Shown here: piece after piece, positions 23,944-31,710 of the stretch
How positions within the stretch are numbered: the first letter of the stretch is position 1
Layout of the letters: each line of letters begins with the position of its first letter
Assembly (NCBI GenBank): GCA_900313905.1
Contig: OMTG01000080.1
Span: 1-64,000, forward strand
Direction: 5' to 3'
From: an uncultured Actinomycetes bacterium
GTDB taxonomy: Bacteria; Actinomycetota; Coriobacteriia; Coriobacteriales; Atopobiaceae
Length of the DNA: 64,000 nt
Notes under the pieces: generated by a model
Seen by the model: only the letters and a program-made list of their open reading frames with translations
Database searches by the model: none
What the model was told of the DNA's origin: nothing
Made by a program: the position numbers and the translations under genes

Positions 23944-24882
23944 ATGAGCATCCGGTTCCGGAAAAGCATCAATCTTGGTCCTGCCTTCAAGATCAACATA
24001 TCGAAGTCAGGCCTCTCGTTCACAGCCCGCGTCCCGGGCATGAAGGGACTGTCCCTCAGCACCGGCTCGAAGGGAACTTATCTCAATGCAGGGCTGCCCG
24101 GCACCGGCCTCTCGTCGAGGACGAAGCTCTCCGGGAAAGGCGTCGGCGTCAGCTTCAGGGATATTGGCGAGAAGATCAAGGGCGCATCCGGCAAGGGCAC
24201 CGAAGCTGAAGGGGAGGAAGGGAAGGCGGCAGCCTCTCCGTCGAAGCGTGCAGAGGCAATGCCTCCCGAAGGGCCTTCGCTCGAAGAGACGCTCATGCCC
24301 TATCTGACGCTCCATCAGCAAGCTCCCACGGTAGGCGCGCTCCATGCGGGCACCGCTCCAGACGAGACGGCTGTCGAGGGCGCCACCGAGGGGGTTCTGA
24401 AGAAGCTCTGCGTGCCCTATGTCTTCTCGGCCTCCTACGAGTACGACGAAGGCACCCAGGCGCTCCTGCTCGATATCGACCTGCCGGAGATCGAGGACAT
24501 CCCCGACGAGGAGGACGAGATCGGCAAAGCCGGCAAGACGGTGCATCGCCGCATCCCGGCCGCCGATGCCCATGCGCACTATGCCACCTGCGTCTTCAGC
24601 CTCTGCCTCTATCTGGCAGCCACGATCTTCTCAGAGGTCCCCAGCCTCGCCCATATCGTGTGCTCCGGCTATACGCAGCGGCGGGACAGCAAGGGCGACC
24701 TCAAGGATGTCTACATCGTCTCGATCCGCTTCGAGAGGGAAGGCCTTGCAGGCAGAGACCTCTCGCAGGTCGCAGATCCCGAGTCCTTCTGCATGGGATT
24801 CGAGAACCGCTGCGCCAAGACCTCGACAGGGCTCTTCCGTAAGATCAGCCCCTATGAGAGCATATCCAGGGAAGGCGATTAG
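23944..24882 (+). CDS. DUF4236-containing protein with a long unique C-terminal domain
   Basis: A 312-residue protein. The first 60 residues are a textbook DUF4236 domain: MSIRFRKSINLGPAFKINIS, then SGLSFTARVPG, then LSLSTGSKGTYLNAGLPGTG. An acidic and polar linker (about 80-130) leads to a second globular region (about 150-312) that I do not recognise (KLCVPYVFSASYEYDEGTQA, then FSLCLYLAATIF). DUF4236 proteins have no proven function. GGGAGGGG precedes ATG 23944. The PHP gene starts 12 bp later, so the two are probably one operon. Confidence 0.82.
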   Translation: MSIRFRKSINLGPAFKINISKSGLSFTARVPGMKGLSLSTGSKGTYLNAGLPGTGLSSRTKLSGKGVGVSFRDIGEKIKGASGKGTEAEGEEGKAAASPSKRAEAMPPEGPSLEETLMPYLTLHQQAPTVGALHAGTAPDETAVEGATEGVLKKLCVPYVFSASYEYDEGTQALLLDIDLPEIEDIPDEEDEIGKAGKTVHRRIPAADAHAHYATCVFSLCLYLAATIFSEVPSLAHIVCSGYTQRRDSKGDLKDVYIVSIRFEREGLAGRDLSQVADPESFCMGFENRCAKTSTGLFRKISPYESISREGD

Positions 24883-24894
24883 AGAGGATAGCCC

Positions 24895-25716
24895 ATGCTC
24901 CGTGCCAACTACCATACCCACACGACCCTCTGCGACGGCGATGACACGCCCGAGGATGTCTGCGCCTATGCCTTCAGTCTCGGGTTCGAGCATCTGGGAT
25001 TCTCGGGCCATATGGACCCGGACATCCACATGGACTGGCCGGTCTATGTGGAGAAGATCTCCGAGCTCAAGCAGGCCTATGCGGGCAGGATGGACATCCT
25101 CATGGGCGTCGAGCTCGATAACATCTACGATCCCGCCTCATGCCCCGGTGCCGAGTACATCATTGGCTCGACGCACTTCCTGGACGTGGAGTCTCCTCAG
25201 CCCATGAGCGTCGACAGCTCGCCCGAGAACATGCAGGCGCTCGCGCGCGACTATTTCGGCGGAGACTATTACGCGCTCTCCAAGGCCTACTACGAGCTGG
25301 AGGCGAAGGTCCATGACCGGCTGAAGTGCACCTTCGTCGGGCACTTCGATCTCGTGACCCGCTTCAACGACGAGGGGCATTTCCTGGATGAGGAAGATCC
25401 GCGCTATCTGCAACCTGCCCTCGAGTCGATGGAATATCTGGCAGGGGAGGGCGTGCCCTTCGAGATCAACTGCGGCGCCGTGAACAGGGGCCGCAAGAAG
25501 GAGCTCTACCCCCGGCATGAGCTGCTCCGCGCCCTCCATGGCTTCGGGGGCGAGATCTTCATCAGCGCCGATGCCCACCAGAAGGAGCGCCTCAATGGCG
25601 CCTTCGATGTGGCGGTGGCAGAAGCGATACGCTGCGGATTCAAGCATGTGAACATCCTCGCGCATGACAGCTTCGGCGCGGTCGTGATGAAGCAGCTGGC
25701 GCTCGACACGCTCTGA
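24895..25716 (+). CDS. PHP-domain phosphatase of the histidinol-phosphatase (HisK/HisJ) type
   Basis: A 273-residue metal-dependent phosphatase. The PHP metal motifs are visible in order: NYHTHTTLCDGDDTPED, FSGHMDPD, GVELDNIY, STHFLD, VGHFDLVTRFN and ISADAHQKE. These match the polymerase-and-histidinol-phosphatase fold, HisK branch. No other histidine biosynthesis genes are nearby, so it may act on another phosphoester. It follows the DUF4236 gene after 12 bp and ends at a strong terminator. Confidence 0.88.
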   Translation: MLRANYHTHTTLCDGDDTPEDVCAYAFSLGFEHLGFSGHMDPDIHMDWPVYVEKISELKQAYAGRMDILMGVELDNIYDPASCPGAEYIIGSTHFLDVESPQPMSVDSSPENMQALARDYFGGDYYALSKAYYELEAKVHDRLKCTFVGHFDLVTRFNDEGHFLDEEDPRYLQPALESMEYLAGEGVPFEINCGAVNRGRKKELYPRHELLRALHGFGGEIFISADAHQKERLNGAFDVAVAEAIRCGFKHVNILAHDSFGAVVMKQLALDTL

Positions 25717-25728
25717 TGCATGGATATG

Positions 25729-25760
25729 AGCAAGGGCTGGCCTAAGGGCCAGCCCTTGCT
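25729..25760. terminator. Bidirectional terminator between PHP and dehydrogenase genes
   Basis: AGCAAGGGCTGGCC (25729-25742) pairs with GGCCAGCCCTTGCT (25747-25760), a perfect 14-bp stem with a 4-nt loop, between convergent genes. Confidence 0.88.
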
Positions 25761-25789
25761 GCTGCATTGCATCTATCTGCGTGCCACCG

Positions 25790-26773
25790 CTACTTGACCT
25801 CGTAGGGCGTGGCCTCGCCCCTGAGGAAGCTGACCAGGGCTCCCGTGGAGCTCGTGATCATCTCACGGACGTCCTCCTGTGTGTAGAACGCCATGTGCGG
25901 CGTCACGATCACATTCGGGAAGGCTGCGAGGATGGCCTTGTCGCGGTTGGGGAGGATATCGCGGGAACGGTCGAGATAGTAGAGGCCGGCTTCGTTCTCG
26001 ATCGTGTCGAGCGCTGCAGCGCCGACATGGCCCGATTCGATGTTCGCAATGAGGGCCTGCGTGTCGATGAGGGAGCCACGTGCCGCGTTCACGAGGATCA
26101 CGCCAGGCTTCATCTTCGAGAATGCCGCTGCGTCGATCATATGGTGATTGCTCTCGAGACCCGGGGCATGCAGGGTGATGATGTCAGAAGAGGCGAGGAG
26201 GGTGTCGAGGTCGACATACTCCGCAGACTTTCTCACCTCATCCTTTGGATAGGGGTCGTTTGCCAGGATCCTGCAGCCGAAGCTCGAGAGATGCTTCACG
26301 ACGGTCGCACCGATCCTGCCCGTGCCGATGACGCCGACGGTAGCCGAGGAGATATCGAGGCCGATCTTGCCCTCGAGGCCGAAATCCTGCACCCGGTCCT
26401 CGCGGCTGATGAACTTCACCTTGCGCGCCGCCATCATCATGAGCATGATCGCGTAGTTCGCGACACCCTCAGGGGGATAGGCGGCGTGCGCGATGCGGAT
26501 GCCGAGCTTGCGGGCATGGTCCATATCGATATGGTCGTAGCCGATCGAGCGGGTGGCGATGGCCTTCACGCCCATCGCATGGAATGCGTCCAGGATCTCA
26601 GGCGTCATCGGGTTCGTGATGATGGAGACGGCCTCGGCGCCCTCTGCAAGAGAGAGGTTGTCCATGCCCGGATACTCCGAGGTCCAGCCGAACTCGAATC
26701 CTTCCTGCGCCGCAAAATCTTCCAGATAGCCCAGCTCATCATAGGGGCGCAGGCTGAAGGCAAAAATCTTCAT
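25790..26773 (-). CDS. D-2-hydroxyacid dehydrogenase (D-lactate dehydrogenase type)
   Basis: A 327-residue NAD-dependent dehydrogenase. The cofactor fold reads VGVIGTGRIGATV. The catalytic residues are recognisable: Arg in NAARGSLID, Glu in TIENEAG and His in VTPHMAFYT. The latter form, with AFYT after the histidine, is typical of the D-lactate dehydrogenase subgroup. ATG 26773 (MKIFAFSLRPYDE) is chosen for family fit, with AGGAAA upstream. It should reduce pyruvate or a related 2-oxoacid and so reoxidise NADH in fermentation. It is divergent from the radical SAM gene. Confidence 0.9.
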   Translation of the reverse strand: MKIFAFSLRPYDELGYLEDFAAQEGFEFGWTSEYPGMDNLSLAEGAEAVSIITNPMTPEILDAFHAMGVKAIATRSIGYDHIDMDHARKLGIRIAHAAYPPEGVANYAIMLMMMAARKVKFISREDRVQDFGLEGKIGLDISSATVGVIGTGRIGATVVKHLSSFGCRILANDPYPKDEVRKSAEYVDLDTLLASSDIITLHAPGLESNHHMIDAAAFSKMKPGVILVNAARGSLIDTQALIANIESGHVGAAALDTIENEAGLYYLDRSRDILPNRDKAILAAFPNVIVTPHMAFYTQEDVREMITSSTGALVSFLRGEATPYEVK

Positions 26774-27146
26774 GTTTCCTACTCCATATGCACACAAAGA
26801 TGCCCGCATCTCGCAATGCAGGCATCTTCCATTCAGGACATATCCATCAAAGCAAATGCGGCAGCTGTTTTGCAGAATTTTATGGAATGGGAAATGAATT
26901 CGTTGCAAAGCCTGCATATGTCCTTTTCAAACCGTCCTATTGGAGTGGCTATGATTGACGAAAGCCCTCTTGGCAACGTCTATGAACATGGTGGAAGCGT
27001 GGAGCAAAGGCACGATTTCCCCTTGTTCTGGCATGGCAGATGCAAGTTTGTCTTTATTTTTGAATCCGATTCAATTATTATAGGCTGCGTTCAGCAAGGG
27101 GAGCATTGCGAGGACTTCGCTTCCCATAATGAGAGGATGTGGAACT
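26774..27146. other. 373-bp AT-rich divergent regulatory region
   Basis: Lies between the dehydrogenase and radical SAM genes. Base composition is visibly lower in GC than the neighbours. It holds a perfect 15-nt palindrome (27060-27074) followed at once by an A/T run TTATTATAGG that could serve as a -10 region for the radical SAM gene. A frame of about 97 codons (26882-27175) crosses it but has no ribosome site, and I judge it spurious. Confidence 0.5.
27060..27074. promoter_or_regulatory. 15-nt palindromic operator candidate upstream of the radical SAM gene
   Basis: TTGAATC C GATTCAA is a perfect inverted repeat 73 bp before the start codon, overlapping or touching a possible -10 (TATTAT at 27076-27081). 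The half-sites TTGA/TCAA recall Crp/FNR sites, but the spacing is 7 rather than 6, so the family of regulator is uncertain. Confidence 0.5.
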
Positions 27147-28667
27147 ATGCAATCAAAGATTGCCCATGCTGCTGAGCGCAAGGCATTCAGCATTGCGCTG
27201 GATCAGGCCATCAAGGGTGTCAAGGGCGACCATCCCGAGGAGGCCATCAACCGCTTCCTGGACATGGGCGGCAAGCTTTTGGCAGATACTGCTCCTGATA
27301 TGGCACTGTCTCTGCGCAAAGCTTTCTACCCTGGCTCCAAGTGGGAGAACTTCCTGATCGGCCTCGTCAACCGCCTCGATCCCAATATCCTGAAGACCGC
27401 CACCCTGAATGGTGCCTATGAGGCTGCATTCCGCGGCCTGCGCGAGACGACCCAGTCCGCTGAGAAGTACCAGTGCAATGTGCCCTGGATCATCATCTTC
27501 GACCCGACCTCTGCCTGCAACATGCACTGCGTCGGCTGCTGGGCTGCCGACTACTCCAAGTCGCTCAACCTTTCCCTCGACGATATGGACAAGATCGTCA
27601 GCGAGGCAAAGGCCCTTGGCTGCCACTTCTTCATGATGACGGGCGGCGAGCCGATGGTCCGCTGGCGCGATATCGTCAAGCTTGCAGAGAAGCACGACGA
27701 CTGCATCTTCGGCCTCTTCACCAACGGCACGCTCGTGACCCAGAAGGTCTGCGACGACGTGAAGCGTCTTGGCAACATCGTCTTCTCGCTCTCCCTCGAG
27801 GGCTTCAAGGATGCCAATGATGGCCGCCGTGGCGATGGCTGCTTCGACAAGGTCATGGCTGCCATGGACCTGATGCGCGAGAACGGCCTTGCCTTCGGCG
27901 TCTCCACCGCCTATACCCGCAACAACGTCGAGTCCGTCACCTCCGATGAGTACTATGACCTGATCATCGAGAAGGGCGCGCTCTGGGCCTGGTACTTCCA
28001 CTACATGCCCGTCGGCGAAGGCGCCAACGCCGACCTCATGCCGACGCTCGAGCAGCGCGAGTACATGCTGCACCGCATCCGCGAGGTCCGCGACTATGAG
28101 GGCGGTAAGCCCATCATGGCAATGGACTTCCAGAACGACGGCGAGTTCGTCGGTGGCTGCATCGCTGGCGGCCGCGTCTTCTGCCACATCACGGCACGTG
28201 GCGACGTCGAGCCCTGCGTCTTCATCCACTACTCCAACGCGAACATCCATGACAAGTCCCTGCTCGAGTGCCTGCAGCAGCCGGTCTTCCAGGCCTACCG
28301 CAAGCATTGGCCGTGGAACGACAACATGCTCCGTCCGTGCCCGATGCTCGAGAATCCTGAGATCCTCCCGCAGATCGTGCATGAGGCCGACGCAAAGTCC
28401 ACCGAGTATGTCACCCCGGAGGATGTCGACCACCTCTGCGCCCGCACCGCTCCCTATGCCCAGGCTTGGGCACCGGTTGCCGACCGTCTGTGGCGTGAGG
28501 AGCACCCGACCGGAAAGAAGGTCTACGAGGACGACATCTCGATGATGCCGGTCGACGAGAAGGCCAAGATGCTGCGCGAGAAGGATGCCCAGCTCGACGA
28601 GGAGATCGACGAGGGCACCGAGTTCGCCGATGTATCCGAGAAGTCCTCTGAGCTCGTCAGCAAGTAG
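27147..28667 (+). CDS. Radical SAM protein
   Basis: A 506-residue radical S-adenosylmethionine enzyme. The cluster motif CNMHCVGC (CxxxCxxC) is near residue 124, preceded by IIFDPTSA, and the SAM-binding MMTGGEPMVR follows. A C-terminal region with more cysteines (GGCIAGGRVFCHITARGDVE, then CVFIHYSN, then LRPCPMLENPE) suggests a SPASM/twitch-like second cluster site. The first 110 residues are a helical extension. Substrate unknown. ATG 27147 is preferred to ATG 27129 because GAGAGG lies between them at the right distance. Codon use is very biased, as in highly expressed genes. Confidence 0.88.
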   Translation: MQSKIAHAAERKAFSIALDQAIKGVKGDHPEEAINRFLDMGGKLLADTAPDMALSLRKAFYPGSKWENFLIGLVNRLDPNILKTATLNGAYEAAFRGLRETTQSAEKYQCNVPWIIIFDPTSACNMHCVGCWAADYSKSLNLSLDDMDKIVSEAKALGCHFFMMTGGEPMVRWRDIVKLAEKHDDCIFGLFTNGTLVTQKVCDDVKRLGNIVFSLSLEGFKDANDGRRGDGCFDKVMAAMDLMRENGLAFGVSTAYTRNNVESVTSDEYYDLIIEKGALWAWYFHYMPVGEGANADLMPTLEQREYMLHRIREVRDYEGGKPIMAMDFQNDGEFVGGCIAGGRVFCHITARGDVEPCVFIHYSNANIHDKSLLECLQQPVFQAYRKHWPWNDNMLRPCPMLENPEILPQIVHEADAKSTEYVTPEDVDHLCARTAPYAQAWAPVADRLWREEHPTGKKVYEDDISMMPVDEKAKMLREKDAQLDEEIDEGTEFADVSEKSSELVSK

Positions 28668-28688
28668 CTCACTCGTTAAGAGACAAGA

Positions 28689-28719
28689 GGGCCCCGAAGC
28701 CACGATAGCTTCGGGGCCC
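28689..28719. terminator. Strong bidirectional terminator after the radical SAM gene
   Basis: GGGCCCCGAAGC (28689-28700) pairs with GCTTCGGGGCCC (28708-28719), then TTCTC. It is a perfect 12-bp stem between convergent genes. Confidence 0.88.
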
Positions 28720-28797
28720 TTCTCATGTGGCTCTTGCCGGGCGCCTGTACAAGAGCGTGATGCGGGAGATGGATAGGACGCTATGGACTGAATGGCG

Positions 28798-29235
28798 TCA
28801 GTTCCTGGCGTTGATGATGGCATAGCAGATGACATATGCCACCGCGAAAACGCAGAGCGCACCAGCCAGGGCATTGAAGGCCTCGGCCATACCCAGGACG
28901 CCGAGCACGGCCATCGCTATCGGCGCGATGGTGATGCACACTACCGCAGCCAGCCTTGTCGCCTTGTAGGCGATCAGGATGTTCCGCTCGTCAGTCTGGG
29001 CGATGGCGGCTTCTGCCAGATAGCCATCGCTCCGGAGCCGGCGCAGATCGCGCACAAGCTGCACAGCCCATATGGCAGCAAGTGCGCATGCTGCATACAG
29101 GTATGTGCTGCTATCGGCCCCCAGATCATGGCCGGAGAGGGCGAGAGTGGCAAGGCCGGCAGCCCAGATCGCAAAGACGATCGTGCGGAGAATGATCCTG
29201 CGCTTGATATTGCTTTTGATGGCAGCGACGTTCAT
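28798..29235 (-). CDS. Small four-helix membrane protein, partner of an XRE regulator
   Basis: A 145-residue membrane protein with about four helices: TIVFAIWAAGLATLALSG, then YLYAACALAAIWAVQLV, and after a cytosolic loop two more (VVCITIAPIAMAVLGVLG, FAVAYVICYAIIN). The loop contains QTDERNILIAYKATRLA, a DER-x-x-x-I-x-x-KA pattern that resembles DUF2178-like proteins often paired with a small XRE gene. It starts 2 bp after that gene, so the two are co-expressed. Function unknown; envelope stress or transport is a guess. Confidence 0.8.
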   Translation of the reverse strand: MNVAAIKSNIKRRIILRTIVFAIWAAGLATLALSGHDLGADSSTYLYAACALAAIWAVQLVRDLRRLRSDGYLAEAAIAQTDERNILIAYKATRLAAVVCITIAPIAMAVLGVLGMAEAFNALAGALCVFAVAYVICYAIINARN

Positions 29236-29237
29236 GG

Positions 29238-29441
29238 CTATCCTTCCAGGTCCGAGAAGTCGAACACGTCTTCTATCGCCAGACCAAAGTAGTGGGCAAG
29301 CTTGTATGCCAGGACGAGGCTCGCGGTGTACTTCTCATTCTCGATAGCGATGATGGTCTGCCTCGTGACCCCCATGGCGGAAGCGAGGTCGGCCTGGCTG
29401 AGGCCTCTCTGCTTGCGGAGCTCTCTCACCTTCGTCCTCAT
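29238..29441 (-). CDS. Small XRE-family helix-turn-helix regulator
   Basis: A 67-residue Cro/C1-type DNA-binding protein, essentially one HTH domain. The HTH reads QADLASAMGVTRQTIIAIEN, and the end, LAHYFGLAIEDVFDF, is the usual fifth helix of YgzD/YozG-like regulators. AGGAGGG-type ribosome site. Such small regulators normally repress their own operon with the membrane protein downstream. The promoter just upstream (29489-29518) is studded with three GCTTTACAT repeats, an obvious candidate for autoregulation. Confidence 0.92.
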   Translation of the reverse strand: MRTKVRELRKQRGLSQADLASAMGVTRQTIIAIENEKYTASLVLAYKLAHYFGLAIEDVFDFSDLEG

Positions 29442-29465
29442 CCGCCCTCCTCTCTGGCTCTGCGG

Positions 29466-29531
29466 GTAAAGCGTGCTTTACATTACCTAGTATAGTCTGC
29501 TTTACATTTATGTGTCAAGTCAGCTTTACAT
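29466..29531. promoter_or_regulatory. Operator array of GCTTTACAT repeats upstream of the XRE gene
   Basis: GCTTTACATT at 29475, GCTTTACATT at 29499 and GCTTTACAT at 29523 are direct repeats spaced exactly 24 bp apart. The first is also part of the inverted repeat GTAAAGC-GT-GCTTTAC (29466-29481). The array spans the promoter from upstream of the -35 to past the start site, as expected for cooperative repressor binding. Confidence 0.7.
29489..29518 (-). promoter_or_regulatory. Promoter of the XRE-membrane protein operon
   Basis: On the minus strand, TTGACA (plus coordinates 29513-29518) and TATACT (29489-29494) are separated by 18 bp, a near-consensus sigma-70-type promoter about 48 bp upstream of the XRE start. 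Confidence 0.75.
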
Positions 29532-29720
29532 GCCAGCCCATGCACTGGGGATCGAGGACGAGCGCCAAAACCGATATCCTGTCCAGGCAATGTTCTTGAG
29601 AAAATATGGTTGGCAGGACACTGCCAGGCGGCCAAGAATACGATGCCCGCGCAGGATATGGTGCATAACGGAGTCTGCAGGTGCGCCACAAGCCAGCAGG
29701 AAACATGCAGCCAGAATGAA

Positions 29721-29747
29721 GAGGCCACCTGCCGGGCAGGTGGCCTC
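29721..29747 (-). terminator. Terminator of the patatin gene
   Basis: GAGGCCACCTGC (29721-29732) pairs with GCAGGTGGCCTC (29736-29747) over a 3-nt loop. On the minus strand TTCATTCTGG follows. It lies about 70 bp after the stop codon. Confidence 0.75.
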
Positions 29748-29815
29748 GATTGCCATCTCATGAGGGCCTGAATGTAGCCAATCGGCACTTCGGCACAGAG
29801 GGAACTGGATCCCGA

Positions 29816-30760
29816 TCACTGGGTCGCTGTGTATTGGCGCACCATGCGCGATATGGCATCGACAGCGGCACGCTTGACTGCCGTGAAGGCCGAGGGGCGT
29901 GCCGGCTCCCAATCGATGGGATGCTCTGCGATCATCTGGCGGGCTTCTGCGATGACCTGCTCGCCCGTTCCCGCCTGGAAGGCATCATCGCCCGAGACCG
30001 GGAGGTTGATGTAGATGTCCGCGGCCTGGGAATAGATGCGGTCAAGCTGGTTGGCGCCGCAGCTCATGGTCTGCTTCGCGATCGACAGTGGCGTCATGTC
30101 CGGGATGGGGCGGGCGCTGCGGATCATGCCGACACCGACCACGGCATCGACCATCGAGCGGTCGAAGAGGGGAGTCGGAAGGTTCATGCGGCATCCGCCA
30201 TCCATGAAGGTGCGGCCCAGATAGGCCGTCGGCGTGATCACGAGCGGATAGGAGGCCGAGCAGACGACGCACTTCGCGACATCGAGCTTCTCGTCCGAAA
30301 GGGTGCGCCAGCTCCCATTCTCGTCGTGGAAGAGGTCTTCATCGTTCGTGAAGACGCAGAGCTCCCCCGATACCACATCGACTGCGGCCAGGGCGACGGG
30401 CATCTTGAAGTCGGAGAATGTCTCGACGCCCACCTCGGAAAGGACGCCACGGGCGAAGCGCTCCATGATCGACGAATCGATGATGCCATGGGTGCCGATG
30501 GAATTCAGCAGCTTCAGGGGATTCATCTTCAGGATCCCCTCGTCGACGATCTGCTGGTCCATCATAACGAGGAGCTCCTCCATGCGGCGCGATTCGATGC
30601 CGGCACCGACGAGCGATGCCACCAGCGCACCCATCGAGGTGCCTGCCGCCGCTCCGATCTGGATATGGTTGCGTTCCATATCCTCTATGGCGGCCACTTC
30701 GGCAAACGAGCGGAAGCCTCCGCCGCAGAATGCTGCGCCTACGCCTTTGACCCTGCCCAT
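29816..30760 (-). CDS. Patatin-like phospholipase
   Basis: A 314-residue serine hydrolase with a Ser-Asp dyad. The oxyanion loop is CGGGFRSFAEVAAI near residue 12, the nucleophile is in AAAGTSMGALVASL (GTSMG, about residue 41) and the aspartate is in FMDGGCRMN (DGG, about 190). The order and spacing match bacterial patatins. There is no signal peptide, so it probably acts on inner-leaflet phospholipid or as an effector. AGGAGG precedes the ATG. It is divergent from the phosphatidyltransferase gene across a 185-bp spacer, which may imply shared control of lipid metabolism. Confidence 0.9.
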   Translation of the reverse strand: MGRVKGVGAAFCGGGFRSFAEVAAIEDMERNHIQIGAAAGTSMGALVASLVGAGIESRRMEELLVMMDQQIVDEGILKMNPLKLLNSIGTHGIIDSSIMERFARGVLSEVGVETFSDFKMPVALAAVDVVSGELCVFTNDEDLFHDENGSWRTLSDEKLDVAKCVVCSASYPLVITPTAYLGRTFMDGGCRMNLPTPLFDRSMVDAVVGVGMIRSARPIPDMTPLSIAKQTMSCGANQLDRIYSQAADIYINLPVSGDDAFQAGTGEQVIAEARQMIAEHPIDWEPARPSAFTAVKRAAVDAISRMVRQYTATQ

Positions 30761-30945
30761 GAACTACCTCCTGGAGAGAATGTGCGGGACAAGGACAGTA
30801 TGCCCGAATTCCTTCAGGTCAGCCAAGGTGCGGCTGGATTTATGGGGAAGAGCGGTGAAGCTTTGCCACCCCGGCCACTCATTGGGTAGTATGTATCTGT
30901 CATAGGTATCTGTCATCCACACCGGAACAAGACTTGAGGTGCGTT

Positions 30946-31710
30946 TTGTCTTTAGGCAAGAAACTGGAGCGCCGCGCAAAGGCGCAGGTGGCTCCCGAAG
31001 TGCTGGCACGGCAGGAATCTGGCGAAGACCTCGGTCCCGTCGGCACGCCCGACAATCCCTCGAACCAGATATGCACGGTCGCCAATCTGATCACGCTCTG
31101 CCGCTTCATCCTGACGATCGTCTTCCTCATCCTCTTCGTGCAGCATGAGCATCGGGTCGCAGCGCTTGTCTGCTACGCTATTGCCGCCATCACCGACTTC
31201 CTTGATGGACAGGTTGCGCGCAGGACCCAGACCGTCAGCTGGGTCGGCAAGATCTCGGATCCAATCATGGACCGGGTGCTTTTGTTCACGGGCGTCCTGG
31301 GCCTTGTGATCACGGGCGAGCTTCCCCTCTGGGTCGCCATCTTCGTTATTGGCCGCGACCTCTACCTGCTCGGCGGCATGATAGCCCTGCAGAAGTACCG
31401 CAAGCGCCCGGTCGATGTCATCTATATCGGCAAGGTCACGACTGCCCTTCTGATGTTCGGCTTCTGCGACCTCCTCTTGGGCCTGCCGCAGATCTCCGGC
31501 CTCGGCATCGCCACGGTATCCTGGCTGCCTGGCCTCAACAGCACGAGCGCTCCTCTTGGCATCTTCTTCGTCTATGCCGGAATCATCTGCTCCACGATCA
31601 CGGCCATCATCTATACGAAGGAGGGGCTCCAGATCAAGGCAGAGGCCCTCTCCCATGCAGCTGAAGCTCCCCAGGGCGCCAAGGATAGCCCAGAGGGAAG
31701 CGGACGCTGA
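30946..31710 (+). CDS. CDP-alcohol phosphatidyltransferase (phospholipid synthase, first copy)
   Basis: A membrane enzyme of about 254 residues. It holds the family motif D-G-x2-A-R-x8-G-x3-D-x3-D, seen as LDGQVARRTQTVSWVGKISD followed by PIMDR. About five or six membrane helices surround it. The enzyme transfers a phosphatidyl group from CDP-diacylglycerol to glycerol-3-phosphate, inositol phosphate or another alcohol. A second family member (53563-54159) has the canonical PgsA position, so this one may make a different lipid. The polar first 45 residues are an extension. The start is TTG 30946 or 30934; GAGGT favours 30946. It overlaps the next gene by one base. Confidence 0.85.
   Translation: MSLGKKLERRAKAQVAPEVLARQESGEDLGPVGTPDNPSNQICTVANLITLCRFILTIVFLILFVQHEHRVAALVCYAIAAITDFLDGQVARRTQTVSWVGKISDPIMDRVLLFTGVLGLVITGELPLWVAIFVIGRDLYLLGGMIALQKYRKRPVDVIYIGKVTTALLMFGFCDLLLGLPQISGLGIATVSWLPGLNSTSAPLGIFFVYAGIICSTITAIIYTKEGLQIKAEALSHAAEAPQGAKDSPEGSGR

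Larger units (their letters stand above)
29442..29815. other. 374-bp spacer: XRE promoter/operator and patatin terminator
   Basis: No gene is supported here; several short frames lack ribosome sites. The left end (29466-29531) holds the XRE promoter and repeat array, and the right end (29721-29747) holds the patatin terminator. I see nothing in 29532-29720. Confidence 0.5.

Noticed and set aside
26882-27175. A possible 97-codon gene upstream of the radical SAM gene
   Set aside because: No ribosome site, runs through the palindromic operator and promoter, and overlaps the real start. Its protein resembles nothing I know.
29515-29788. Small frames on both strands between the XRE promoter and the patatin terminator
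   Set aside because: They have no ribosome sites, overlap the operator or terminator, and have shadow-like compositions.
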